NCBI GenBank assembly: GCA_032654645.1
Contig: JAULAW010000005.1
Coordinates: forward strand, 372,001-436,000
DNA: 64,000 nucleotides
Source: CAITJF01 sp032654645
GTDB lineage: Bacteria > Pseudomonadota > Gammaproteobacteria > Burkholderiales > Gallionellaceae
Direction: 5' to 3'
Part shown: positions 8,251 through 16,333 of the stretch, piece by piece
Numbering within the stretch: position 1 is the first letter of the stretch
Layout: every line of letters starts with the position of its first letter
Translations under genes and position numbers: made by a program
Notes under the pieces: model-generated
What the model saw: only the letters and a program-made list of their open reading frames with translations
What the model was told of the DNA's origin: nothing
The model's database searches: none

Positions 8251-8311
8251 TACACAAACTACCCGAAGTTACCTCTTTCCCATACAGCCTTTGCATATAC
8301 TGGTTGGCTTA

Positions 8312-8488
8312 AACCCAGATAATCCATCAGCCCGTCATTCCCGCGCAGGCGGGAATCCAGCAATAGAAAACACCCCGCGAAGCGGACAAAATCGCGGTTT
8401 TGCCCCTCTTTGCGGGAGATATTTTAATCATCTGGATTCCCGCCTGCGCGGGAATGACGCAGTTTAGTGCTAATGGATTATTTGGGTT
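8312..8488. mobile_element. MITE-like palindromic element C, copy 1
   Basis: The ends are inverted repeats: AACCCAGATAATCCATCAGC on the left against AACCCAAATAATCCATTAGC read from the right. A second inner pair, CGTCATTCCCGCGCAGGCG, is inverted at 8432-8459. About 177 bases long with no coding capacity. The second copy is at 10757-10932 with the same plan, so this is a non-autonomous mobile repeat or a related palindromic element. Confidence 0.7.
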
Positions 8489-8666
8489 AAACACAAACCT
8501 ACAACGCTCCAAGTTCAGTGTTTGTACATGAAAAATATTCCGTGTGATGCAGGTTTTTTTGCAGCCATAATGGAATCTTCTTTGTATACTGTTTTCCAGT
8601 TGGATAGCGCCCGGTAATCTGATGCTTTATGTGCTGACCCCCAACAAATGTTAATTGGAGGAACTT

Positions 8667-9329
8667 ATGCGGATACTTCTGGTGGAGGATGACTTCCTGC
8701 TCGGGGATGGCATCCAGAAAAGCCTTAACCACCTGGGTTTTACGGTTGACTGGATGAAAGACGGGAGGCAAGGAGAAAACGCGTTGACCAGCGAAGAATA
8801 CGCGGCTGTAGTGCTGGATCTCGGCCTGCCGCAACAGGATGGACTGACGCTGCTGCAATCCGTGAGAAATAAGGGGCTGCGCACTCCCATCCTGATCCTG
8901 ACCGCGCGCGATGGCAAGCTGGACAAGCTCAAGGGATTCGGCCTGGGCGCGGATGACTATGTGGTCAAGCCGCTCGACATGGAGGAGCTTGCGGCCAGGC
9001 TGCGCGCATTGATCCGCCGTTCTGCCGGGCGGGCTTCGCCTCGGGTAATTCTGGGTAAAGTGGAAATCGATCCGGATGCGCGCCAGGCATGGTTCGAGGG
9101 CAAGCCTGTCGATCTTTCGGTCAAGGAATTTGCCTTGCTCGAATTACTGGTGCAAAACGCAGGCCGGGTGCTGACCCGCACCCAACTGGAGCAAAGCCTC
9201 TATGGCTGGGGAGATGGTGCTGACAGCAATACGATAGAAGTCTTTATCCATCACTTGCGCAAGAAGCTGGGCAGCGATTTTATCCAGACCTTGCGCGGGA
9301 TCGGTTACACCGTGGGCCGCAAGCCATGA
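8667..9329 (+). CDS. OmpR-family response regulator (QseB/PmrA-like)
   Basis: A 220-residue regulator. The receiver domain (1-115) has the acidic pair in LLVEDDFLLG, the phospho-acceptor Asp in VVLDLGLPQQDG, the Thr in ILILTARD and the Lys in DDYVVKPLD. The C-terminal winged helix (125-220) reads LSVKEFALLELLVQNAGRV and ends NTIEVFIHHLRKKLG...TLRGIGYTVG, as in QseB, PmrA and OmpR relatives. The start at 8667 follows GGAGGAAC and begins directly with MRILLVEDD. It is followed after about 20 bases by its histidine kinase. Confidence 0.93.
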   Translation: MRILLVEDDFLLGDGIQKSLNHLGFTVDWMKDGRQGENALTSEEYAAVVLDLGLPQQDGLTLLQSVRNKGLRTPILILTARDGKLDKLKGFGLGADDYVVKPLDMEELAARLRALIRRSAGRASPRVILGKVEIDPDARQAWFEGKPVDLSVKEFALLELLVQNAGRVLTRTQLEQSLYGWGDGADSNTIEVFIHHLRKKLGSDFIQTLRGIGYTVGRKP

Positions 9330-9342
9330 CAGAATGCCGCTC

Positions 9343-10719
9343 ATGACCATGCAGAAAATTTCCTTGCAGGCCCGGCTCACCTTGCTGGTTCTCTGTACTG
9401 TACTGTTGTTTGGCTTACTGGCCAGTTATGAAACTTATAAAAATGCCCTGCTTGAGGCGGATGAAATCTTTGATGCGCAACTGGCCCAGTTTGCGCAAAG
9501 TTTGGTGGTACTGTCGGCAACTTTCGACGATGAACAGGCAGAGCCGATGCCTCCTCCCATCCATAAATATCAGCAAACGCTGGCCTTTCAGGTGAAGATC
9601 ACGGACAAGGAATCCCCGCGCATCCTGCTCCGCTCAAACAACATTTCCAGAATGCTGCCTGCGCAAATACCCGCCGAGGGTTTCAGCAGCGGTGAATGGC
9701 AGGGTGAGCGCTGGCGGTATTTTCGGCTGCGCGATTTGCGGCACGGTTTTGATGTGCTGGTCGGGCAAAACGATAAGGCCCGCAACGAGCTGGCTCAGGA
9801 GGTGGCGTGGCATAACATTGCCCCATTCCTGTTCGGCCTGCCGCTGCTGGCATTTTTCACCATGCTGGCGATTTATTTTGGCTTGCGCCCTTTGCGCAGG
9901 CTCACTGAATCATTACGCCAGCTTTCGCCGGAACAGCTTAACCCGATAACTGTTCATGACGCGCCGAAAGAAATTGCGCCGGTGGTTGACGCTTTGAACA
10001 GCCTGCTTGGCCGCATCGCCAGAACAATCGAAAATGAACGCCGTTTCACTGCCGATGCCTCCCACGAACTGCGCACCCCGATTGCCGCACTGCACGCGCA
10101 GATTCAGGCGGCGCAACTGTCGGACAACAAGGCGGAGCGCATTGAATGTTTGGCCAAGGCTTTGCAGGGCGCCGATCGCATGGCGCATCTGATCGGGCAA
10201 TTGCTCACCCTCTCCCGGCTCGACGAGACTTTGTCTCCAATCAATCTCGAGCCGGTAAACCTTGCCGAAATCACCCAAGAATGTTGCGCGGAACTGGGAG
10301 AAAATGCGCTTTCCAAAAACATCGAAATCGGCTTCTCGCCTGAAGCCCACCCGGTATTTCACGGATCGCCCGACATGCTGCGCATCATGCTCAGGAATCT
10401 GCTAGACAATGCTATCCGCTATACCCCGGAGGGCGGGCATGTGGAGGTGGCATTACATCTTACAGAGGATGGGCAGCAGGTTGAACTCGAAATTGCCGAC
10501 AGCGGAATTGGCGTCACGGATAAACAGCTTGCCTCACTAGGCCAGCGTTTCAACCGCATCAATCCGACCATGACGGATGGCGTCGGATTGGGCTTATCCA
10601 TCGTGCAGCGTGTTGCGGAAATTCATCATGCGAAGGTTAATTTTAGTCGCGCAACTACGCTGGGCGGCTTGAGTGTAACGGTCTGTTTCCCTCTTCCCAA
10701 AAACGCCTGGTCTAATTAG
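9343..10719 (+). CDS. Sensor histidine kinase (QseC/PmrB-like)
   Basis: About 458 residues. The first transmembrane helix (LTLLVLCTVLLFGLLASYE) is followed by a periplasmic sensor region of about 130 residues and a second helix (IAPFLFGLPLLAFFTMLAIYFGL). A linker leads to the phospho-acceptor His in FTADASHELRTPIAALH. The ATPase part has the N box LLDNAIRYTPEG and glycine boxes DSGIGV and GVGLGLSIV. ATG codons at 9334, 9343 and 9349 are all possible starts. It is paired with the regulator at 8667; the stimulus cannot be read from sequence. Confidence 0.92.
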   Translation: MTMQKISLQARLTLLVLCTVLLFGLLASYETYKNALLEADEIFDAQLAQFAQSLVVLSATFDDEQAEPMPPPIHKYQQTLAFQVKITDKESPRILLRSNNISRMLPAQIPAEGFSSGEWQGERWRYFRLRDLRHGFDVLVGQNDKARNELAQEVAWHNIAPFLFGLPLLAFFTMLAIYFGLRPLRRLTESLRQLSPEQLNPITVHDAPKEIAPVVDALNSLLGRIARTIENERRFTADASHELRTPIAALHAQIQAAQLSDNKAERIECLAKALQGADRMAHLIGQLLTLSRLDETLSPINLEPVNLAEITQECCAELGENALSKNIEIGFSPEAHPVFHGSPDMLRIMLRNLLDNAIRYTPEGGHVEVALHLTEDGQQVELEIADSGIGVTDKQLASLGQRFNRINPTMTDGVGLGLSIVQRVAEIHHAKVNFSRATTLGGLSVTVCFPLPKNAWSN

Positions 10720-10756
10720 CTGCAAGCAAACAGTGTTGGAACGCTGCGCCGCTTTG

Positions 10757-10932
10757 AACCCATATTGACCCATTAGACCGAAATTTCGTCATTCCCGTGC
10801 AGGCGGGAATCCAGTTGATTGATGAATCCCCGCGTAGCGGGTCAATATCGAGGTTTTGTCTGCTTCGCAGAATAATAATCCGCTGGATTCCCGCCTGCGC
10901 GGGAATGACGGTTCTAATGGATTTTCTGGGTC
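10757..10932. mobile_element. MITE-like palindromic element C, copy 2
   Basis: The inner arms CGTCATTCCCGTGCAGGCG (10788) and their inverse at 10885-10911 match copy 1. The outer ends are AACCCATATTGACCCATTAG on the left and the inverse of CTAATGGATTTTCTGGGTC on the right. About 176 bases, non-coding. It lies 25 bases before an insertion sequence. Confidence 0.68.
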
Positions 10933-10948
10933 GAGAATAATTTTGCAA

Positions 10949-10957
10949 GAGGATAAC
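10949..10957. repeat. 9-bp target duplication (left)
   Basis: GAGGATAAC here is repeated exactly at 12843-12851, immediately outside the two ends of the insertion sequence. Confidence 0.8.
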
Positions 10958-10984
10958 TGGACAGTGACAAGTTCTCCTCTCACT

Positions 10985-11329
10985 TCAGTCCTTTTCTTTG
11001 GTGAGTCGGAGATTTGATAGCTCTGTAGCCAAATCAATCCACCGATCCATGAGGAGCTTCATGCGCTCGTAGTTTTTCAATTGCTTGCGGATCGCAGGCA
11101 AATCCTTCTTCTTTACGAACTTGCTGCTGCTCTTTCCCTTCCGTGTGAAGCTGACCTGATAGTAAGGCCCGTGCTTCTCCGGCGGTGATGCCTTGCAGCG
11201 GCAACCGGGCGAGCCGCAGACATTGTATTGGGTTGACAGGCTGCCAGGCCGCAAGTCCCCCAGCGCGACGAGGTCGCGCTTGATCTTCTCGATCTGACGT
11301 TCGATCCGGGCTTCCAGCTTGATGTCCAT
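10985..11329 (-). CDS. DUF6788-type accessory protein of the insertion sequence
   Basis: A 114-residue protein from MDIKLEARIERQIEKIKRD. It has an N-terminal helix, then GSLSTQYNVCGSPGCRCKA, a Cys-containing loop, and PEKHGPYYQVSFTRKGKSS followed by a basic helical C-terminus. This pattern belongs to a small family often found beside transposase genes; I recall it as DUF6788. It lies inside the terminal repeats and is read divergently from the transposase. It may be a DNA-binding or regulatory helper. An upstream in-frame codon at 11362 lies within the shared palindrome, so 11329 is the better start. Confidence 0.7.
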   Translation of the reverse strand: MDIKLEARIERQIEKIKRDLVALGDLRPGSLSTQYNVCGSPGCRCKASPPEKHGPYYQVSFTRKGKSSSKFVKKKDLPAIRKQLKNYERMKLLMDRWIDLATELSNLRLTKEKD

Positions 11330-11351
11330 GGCGAAAGCATAGCACTGTTTG

Positions 11352-11377
11352 GCCGATAGCACTATAATGCTATCGGC
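11352..11377. promoter_or_regulatory. Palindromic divergent promoter/operator
   Basis: GCCGATAGCA and TGCTATCGGC form perfect 10-base arms around CTATAA, and TATAAT spans the centre as a possible -10 box. The site sits between the two divergent genes of the insertion sequence, where a self-repressing operator would be expected. Confidence 0.5.
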
Positions 11378-11404
11378 TTACACTTGCGACAGGAGAACTT
11401 TGCT

Positions 11405-12814
11405 ATGACACTATGGATCGAGTGGTTGCAAACGGTGCGTTCCCTCCGGCCAGCATGTGGCCGGTCACGCACTTTCTTCTGGATGGTTTTTGTCCTGATG
11501 GGTTTATGCAGCCGCGCCGACAACGCCGGTGTCACGAGTTTTGTCCGCGTCCTGAACTTCCGGGGCGAGGCCTACCATCGCTTTCTTCATCTCTTTCACA
11601 GCAAGGGCATCGACCTGGATATGCTCACCGCCTGCTGGGTTCGTCTCTGCCTTACCTTGTTCCGCCCATTTCAGGTCGGCCAGCGCATCGTCTGCCTCGC
11701 CGATGGGATCAAGGCACCCAAAGAAGGAAAGCGTATGCCCGCCGTGAAGTATCTGCACCAGCAATCGGCTGGCAATTCCAAGCCAGAATACATCATGGGC
11801 CATTCGCTCCAGGCTATCTCGCTGCTGGTTCACGGCCCTGCCGGGCAGGTGACCGCCGTGCCGCTCACTTCGCGCATTCACGAAGGCCTGGTGTTTTCCA
11901 ACCGGGATGCAAGAACCCTGCTCGACAAGCTGGTGGCGCTACTGTTTTCGGTGGCCATCGTCTGGGATCGCCAGGTGCTGCTCATCGCCGACGCCTACTA
12001 TGCAAGCGGCAAGATCATCCGCCCACTCCTGGCCAAAGGGCACCATCTCGTGACCCGCGCCAAAAGCAACGCGGTCGCCTACCTCCCCGTGCCCGACGTG
12101 CCGCATCGCGGCAAAGGGCGTCCGCGAATCTACGGCGACAAGGTTCGTCTCAAGGACCTCGCCAAGGATAATGCCGCTTTCACCTCCGCTCCCAGCCCCG
12201 TCTATGGCGAGAACGACGTGACCGTGCGTTTCCGCTGCGTGGATTTACTATGGCGCCCGGTCGCCCGTATCGTCCGTTTTGTGATCGTCCACCACCCGGT
12301 TCGCGGAACAATATTCCTGCTGTGCACGGATCTTTCACTTGCACCTCTGGAGATACTCCAGCTCTACGGCTATCGGTTCAAGATTGAGCTGGGTTTCCGG
12401 CAGGCCGTCCACGTCCTCGGCGCTTATGCCTACCACTTCTGGATGGCTGCCATGAAGCCTCTGCGCCGTGGTGATGGCGATCAGTATCTGCATCGCACCA
12501 CCGATGCCTATCGCGCCGCCATCCGCCGCAAGCTGCGCGCCTACCACATTCATGTGCAGCTCGGCTGCATCGCCCAAGGCCTGCTACAGCATCTCTCGCT
12601 GAACCATACGGCAGAGGTGTGGCGTTGTTTCCGCAGTTGGCTCCGCACCATGAACCCGGCGCTCCCGCCTTCCGAGCTTATCGTCGCAAACGCACTGCGC
12701 ACGGCCATCCCAGCATTTTTCTCGTTTCCAAATCTAGACCCTGGCCTCAAGAAAATAATGGAAAATTACTACCGCTATGACCTGGACTCAGTTACCGACC
12801 GAATGGCCGCATGA
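11405..12814 (+). CDS. DDE transposase (IS4-like)
   Basis: A 469-residue transposase. The catalytic acids can be placed: Asp in IVCLADGIKAPKEGKRMP (about residue 103), Asp in LLIADAYYASGK (about 197) and Glu in YGYRFKIELGFRQ (about 325), the last in the Y-x2-R-x3-E arrangement of IS4-type enzymes. The ATG at 11405 follows AGGAGAAC; an upstream TTG at 11384 is less likely. The frame is complete, so the element could be active. Confidence 0.85.
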   Translation: MTLWIEWLQTVRSLRPACGRSRTFFWMVFVLMGLCSRADNAGVTSFVRVLNFRGEAYHRFLHLFHSKGIDLDMLTACWVRLCLTLFRPFQVGQRIVCLADGIKAPKEGKRMPAVKYLHQQSAGNSKPEYIMGHSLQAISLLVHGPAGQVTAVPLTSRIHEGLVFSNRDARTLLDKLVALLFSVAIVWDRQVLLIADAYYASGKIIRPLLAKGHHLVTRAKSNAVAYLPVPDVPHRGKGRPRIYGDKVRLKDLAKDNAAFTSAPSPVYGENDVTVRFRCVDLLWRPVARIVRFVIVHHPVRGTIFLLCTDLSLAPLEILQLYGYRFKIELGFRQAVHVLGAYAYHFWMAAMKPLRRGDGDQYLHRTTDAYRAAIRRKLRAYHIHVQLGCIAQGLLQHLSLNHTAEVWRCFRSWLRTMNPALPPSELIVANALRTAIPAFFSFPNLDPGLKKIMENYYRYDLDSVTDRMAA

Positions 12815-12842
12815 ATGGGAATGGTAAAGTTAGCACTGTCCA

Positions 12843-12851
12843 GAGGATAAC
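12843..12851. repeat. 9-bp target duplication (right)
   Basis: GAGGATAAC, identical to 10949-10957. Confidence 0.8.
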
Positions 12852-12868
12852 AAAAGTACAATTATGAA

Positions 12869-14603
12869 CCTAAATTCCTCTGTTACCCCGTTGCGAACTG
12901 CGCCATATCCGGTGGCAACGGGTGTCGCGGCGGCTGATCTTTCGACTTGGCCGCGATGATTTTTGCGACGATATAGCGAACCAGCGCCTTCCAGCGCTCC
13001 AGTTTTGTCAACTGTGGCGCAGCATGAAGAATATGGTCGAGCCCCTTGCGGATATTGGCGATCATGCTTTTGACCTGTTCGCCCGCGACGTGGGTGATCG
13101 TGACCAGAAGACGCGACTGTCCGGCGTGGCGGGTCAAGCGCGCGATCCCGCCAAGCAGCAACGGTCGGCTGGTGATGGCTTCCAGGCGAGCCTTCGGGTG
13201 CGCGAGGCGGACGTACCAGCTCCACCAGTTGTAGATCAGCGCGACCGCTCTGGCCGAGAGATTGCATCGTTCCATGTCCTGCGTGGTGTAGCCGCCCCAG
13301 CCCCACTGGTTTTTCATTTCATCAAACCCGTTTTCGCAGTCGGCACGGTCACGATACAGCTGGCCGATGGCCTCCAGAGCGTAACCCGTGTTGGTGATCA
13401 GAACGGCGTACTCCCAGATGTTGGCGGGTTGGCTGACATCGGCAAATTGCAGGCTCTGTTGCTTCTTGCTCTTGCCCGAGGTTTTTTCATCCGCCACGAG
13501 ACTGCCTTTGACCGCCCGCCGCATCACGATCACGCGACGGGCGCGGCTCCAGCCCGCCAGCTTCAGTTCCGCTTCGACGGCGTAGAAACCTTGCCCCGCA
13601 TCGCTCCAGTCGTCGCGCGACCATTGGCGCTCGATCAGGCGTTTGACGCCCGCGCTTTGGCGCAGCTTGAACAGGTAGGCTTGGTCCAGGTTTTCCATTT
13701 CCCCCATCACCGTCTCGTTGCCGAACGCGCAGTCTCCCCGCACCAGCCGTGGGCGCTTCTCGGGTGGCAACCCCTCCAGCAATGTGCGCAAACGGGGCAG
13801 GCTGTGTTTCGCCGCATGTGCCTTGCCGCTTTGCACTTCGGCATCGAGCACCATGCGCACGTTGCCTATCCAGTAGGTGTGGATGGCGTGGCTCGGTCGC
13901 CCCGGCTTTCTCGGGTTGTAACTGATTTCGGCTCCGTCCTGATGCCCGTAGAGCGGCTTGATCGTCGTGTCGGTGTCGAGTATCCACGGCGTATTTAGCG
14001 CCTCGCTCGTGCTCTCCTCAAGCGCGGCATCCATCCACGCCGAACTCCTTGCCAGCTGGGCTTCACGCTTTGCCCGTTCTTCTTCGGCGCAGCGCTTGCC
14101 CGAACTCGGCGCCAGATGCGCCAATGCCCGGCGCAAGCTCTCGTCGCTGATGATCTTGCTCATGCCCAGTATTTCCACAGCCACCGCGTCGCCGCGCAGG
14201 CATGCCACATGCGCATAGCGCTTTTGCCCATCCAGGATCGAGAGCAGCCACGTGCCCAGAACATCTCGCACTTCCGGTGCGTTGGGGCTGCTGTAATTCA
14301 TCGGGCAACCGTCGACCCAGTGCTCGAACAATCCGGACACTTCCAAAAACTCGGCAAAAAATGCCAGCTGTCCCAGCGCCGTGGCGCTGCCCCCTTCGTC
14401 CCAGCGAACCTGAAATTGGCCTCCCGGCGTCGTTACTCGATGAACCTCGCGCGCTTGTTCAGACAGCGCGTTGCCGACAGCTTTTGCCAGCGGTTTTTGC
14501 TCAAATCGCACCTCACCCATCGGGTGACCCTCCCAATTTGATTGAACACCACGTCAGCACTCAGTTTGAAGCAAGTCGGCTAATTTCAACAGAGGAAAAT
14601 AGG
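12869..14603. mobile_element. IS1380-family insertion sequence, 1735 bp
   Basis: The terminal inverted repeats are CCTAAATTCCTCTGTT on the left and CCTATTTTCCTCTGTT read inward from the right (14 of 16 match). ATGAA occurs directly outside both ends (12864-12868 and 14604-14608), a 5-bp target duplication. It contains one complete transposase on the minus strand and lies 26 bases from the previous insertion sequence. Confidence 0.88.
12883..14520 (-). CDS. IS1380-family transposase
   Basis: A complete 545-residue transposase. Its DDE acids can be placed in WILDTDTTIKPLYG, RLVRGDCAFGN and DRADCENGFDEMKNQWGWGG. The N-terminal half (GGSATALGQLAFFAEFLEVSGLFE) and the phrase YNPRKPGRPSHAIHTYWIG are typical of the IS1380 family. 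Only the terminal repeats lie outside the gene. Confidence 0.93.
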   Translation of the reverse strand: MGEVRFEQKPLAKAVGNALSEQAREVHRVTTPGGQFQVRWDEGGSATALGQLAFFAEFLEVSGLFEHWVDGCPMNYSSPNAPEVRDVLGTWLLSILDGQKRYAHVACLRGDAVAVEILGMSKIISDESLRRALAHLAPSSGKRCAEEERAKREAQLARSSAWMDAALEESTSEALNTPWILDTDTTIKPLYGHQDGAEISYNPRKPGRPSHAIHTYWIGNVRMVLDAEVQSGKAHAAKHSLPRLRTLLEGLPPEKRPRLVRGDCAFGNETVMGEMENLDQAYLFKLRQSAGVKRLIERQWSRDDWSDAGQGFYAVEAELKLAGWSRARRVIVMRRAVKGSLVADEKTSGKSKKQQSLQFADVSQPANIWEYAVLITNTGYALEAIGQLYRDRADCENGFDEMKNQWGWGGYTTQDMERCNLSARAVALIYNWWSWYVRLAHPKARLEAITSRPLLLGGIARLTRHAGQSRLLVTITHVAGEQVKSMIANIRKGLDHILHAAPQLTKLERWKALVRYIVAKIIAAKSKDQPPRHPLPPDMAQFATG

Positions 14604-14611
14604 ATGAATAA

Positions 14612-15961
14612 TTACGGCGCGGGCTGTTCTTGGCTTTCCTCATACCGTGCAATGGTTGTAGTGCGCAACGAATACTTCAAGCCGACGGCATTGAAGCCGA
14701 GATAAACGAGATAACTGGCCAGATATAGCAGCGCCGTCCGTTCCAGCGTCATCCCGTCTGCAAACAGCCACAGCAGCAGCGCAAAAAGCGGGAGCGACAA
14801 CACTTCTCCTGCCACGATCAGCCACGTGCGGTGTGCGGCGAACAGGCCGAACAGAAACAACCACGAGGCGATGCGTATCCAGCATCCCAGCATGAACAAT
14901 GCAGCGGTTTCATCGCTCACCGCAAAGCGTGCGTCGTAAAGCGCTGCCAGCATGGTGCGCTGATTGATGAAGGTCAACAGCAGCAAACACGCTGCCGGAA
15001 TCAGCACCACCACGCCCGCACGCATCATTTCATTTCTGAATCGCGCCGAGCCGTAAGTGCTGCTGAAACGCGGCAGGAATACCAGCGACAGCACTCCGGC
15101 TGCCGTGGCCGTCACCCATTCTGTCGAGCGCCACAGCGCCTGCATAAATCCAACATCGTTCCAGGAAAGCATGCCGGACAGCATGCCGCGTATCAGCAGC
15201 ATCGAAACCGGGCTCATGATGCCGATGGCCAGACCGACCGGCACGAACTTCGCCAGTCTGCGGATATGTTCCGCTCTTTCCGCTTGGCCGTCGCCTGCCC
15301 GCGCCAGCCTGCGCAAATAACGCCAGATCACGCCGCCGATAAGCAACAGCGCGCCGCACTGCACCAGCATCAGCCCGCGCAGGTGCAGCCCCAGCCACGC
15401 TCCAGCCGCCACCAGCAACCACACCGTGCCGACCATTAGAGCCAGCCACAGCATGCGTTGCTGCTGATGTTTGCCCAGCCAATAGGCGTTAAGGGTGGCG
15501 GGAATAACCGCAACGCATCCGGCCCATGCAGCCAGCAAAAACATCGTCGCTTCGATTTTTCCCTGGGTAAGCCAAACCGTCAGCGCAGGTGCAGCCAGCA
15601 CCACAATCAGCGCCACTCCCAGTGAAGCACCCATCCCCAGCTTGAGTGCGGATTGCAGCAGGCTGCGCTCGTCATGCGGATCGCGCGCCTGGGCAACCAA
15701 CACCGTCAGCCCCTGCAACACTCCCGCCAGCGCCACGGAGTTGACCAGCTCCACCACAGATTGCATCTGTGCCCACAGCGCGACCATGGCAGGGCCACCG
15801 GCCCATGCCAGCACCTTGTCCAGCCCCGCCCGCGCCAGTAGATCAATCAGGATGATGGCAAACGCAGATATGACGCTTTGGATGGAAGTCAATACGAGTC
15901 CCAGAAAATTTTGAATGTTGCCGGTGCGCGGATAGAACGTGCGTATGATACTCCGCAGCAC
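14612..15961 (-). CDS. Polysaccharide flippase (Wzx/MATE-like membrane protein)
   Basis: A 449-residue membrane protein with about 12 to 14 predicted hydrophobic helices, for example FLGLVLTSIQSVISAFAIIL and VALIVVLAAPALTVWL. The layout is that of the polysaccharide flippase/MOP superfamily, which moves lipid-linked sugars across the inner membrane. The C-terminus is charged (ARYEESQEQ). The stop is nine bases from the end of the IS1380 element, which has therefore inserted just beyond the coding region. No glycosyltransferase genes are adjacent, so the substrate is unknown. Confidence 0.75.
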   Translation of the reverse strand: MLRSIIRTFYPRTGNIQNFLGLVLTSIQSVISAFAIILIDLLARAGLDKVLAWAGGPAMVALWAQMQSVVELVNSVALAGVLQGLTVLVAQARDPHDERSLLQSALKLGMGASLGVALIVVLAAPALTVWLTQGKIEATMFLLAAWAGCVAVIPATLNAYWLGKHQQQRMLWLALMVGTVWLLVAAGAWLGLHLRGLMLVQCGALLLIGGVIWRYLRRLARAGDGQAERAEHIRRLAKFVPVGLAIGIMSPVSMLLIRGMLSGMLSWNDVGFMQALWRSTEWVTATAAGVLSLVFLPRFSSTYGSARFRNEMMRAGVVVLIPAACLLLLTFINQRTMLAALYDARFAVSDETAALFMLGCWIRIASWLFLFGLFAAHRTWLIVAGEVLSLPLFALLLWLFADGMTLERTALLYLASYLVYLGFNAVGLKYSLRTTTIARYEESQEQPAP

Positions 15962-16018
15962 ACAGTGGCTGATGCTTCATCCTGAAAACCTCGGTTGAAA
16001 ATAACCGACAGGGGCAAA

Positions 16019-16080
16019 CCCTCATCCCCAGCCCTTCCCCCCGAGGGGGAAGGGAGCAAAGCCCCTCTCCCTCGGGGAGA
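16019..16080. repeat. Palindromic repeat D, left part (interrupted by IS110)
   Basis: CCCTCATCCCCAGCCC leads into two hairpins with GAGGG-type arms. The matching right part, GGGTAGGGGTTGGGGAGAGG, appears after the transposase at 17726-17750. An uninterrupted relative is at 20970-21061. Confidence 0.6.
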
Positions 16081-16089
16081 GACCGCAGT

Positions 16090-16330
16090 CGCCAATTTTT
16101 TTCGCCCGAATTGAGTCCCATGAACCGGGGCGGAGTACAGTAGCGGTGTTCGCGATAGCCGCAGAATTGCCGCATTCCCTTTGGTGCTGCGAAGCCCGTG
16201 GGAGAGACTGGCGCTGGTTGGCGGTACGAGGATTGTTTGGTGAGCGAGGTTGCTTCCCGTTGGGTAGGTTTGCATCCATTTCGTCCAACCAGGCGGGTTT
16301 TGCGGGCGACTCTCTCTCAAACAAGGAGCT
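16090..16330 (+). ncRNA. Possible IS110 bridge RNA region
   Basis: IS110-group elements encode a structured bridge RNA in the non-coding left end, with loops that match target and donor DNA. Here about 240 bases precede the transposase without a convincing gene. GGGAGAGAC at 16200-16208 repeats the sequence at the left insertion junction (16075-16083), and GGTTGG at 16217 resembles the right flank. This is suggestive only; no fold was computed. Confidence 0.3.
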
Positions 16331-16333
16331 GAC

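Larger units (their letters stand above)
8002..8666. other. Intergenic region with repeat B copy 2 and a MITE-like element
   Basis: No gene is supported. Repeat B copy 2 occupies about 8145-8250 and MITE-like element C occupies 8312-8488. The final 20 bases carry the GGAGGAAC ribosome site of the response regulator. Confidence 0.6.
10958..12842. mobile_element. DDE insertion sequence with accessory gene (IS4-like), 1885 bp
   Basis: The ends read TGGACAGTGACAAGT (left) and, inverted, TGGACAGTGCTAACT (right), giving 9 perfectly matched terminal bases. It is flanked by the exact 9-bp direct repeat GAGGATAAC. Inside are two divergent genes: a small basic protein on the minus strand and a 469-residue DDE transposase on the plus strand, with a palindrome between them. 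Intact ends, an intact transposase and a perfect target duplication indicate a recent insertion. Assignment to the IS4 superfamily rests on the transposase layout only. Confidence 0.82.
15962..16333. other. Intergenic stretch: palindromic repeat D and the left end of IS110
   Basis: Bases 16019-16080 are a C-run/G-run palindromic repeat (TTCCCCCCGAGGGGGAAGG, then CTCTCCCTCGGGGAGAG). From about 16083 the sequence is the non-coding left end of the IS110 element. No gene is supported. Confidence 0.55.

Noticed and set aside
12922..13998. 358-codon plus-strand frame opposite the IS1380 transposase
   Set aside because: Shadow of a clear transposase on the other strand; no ribosome site or motif.
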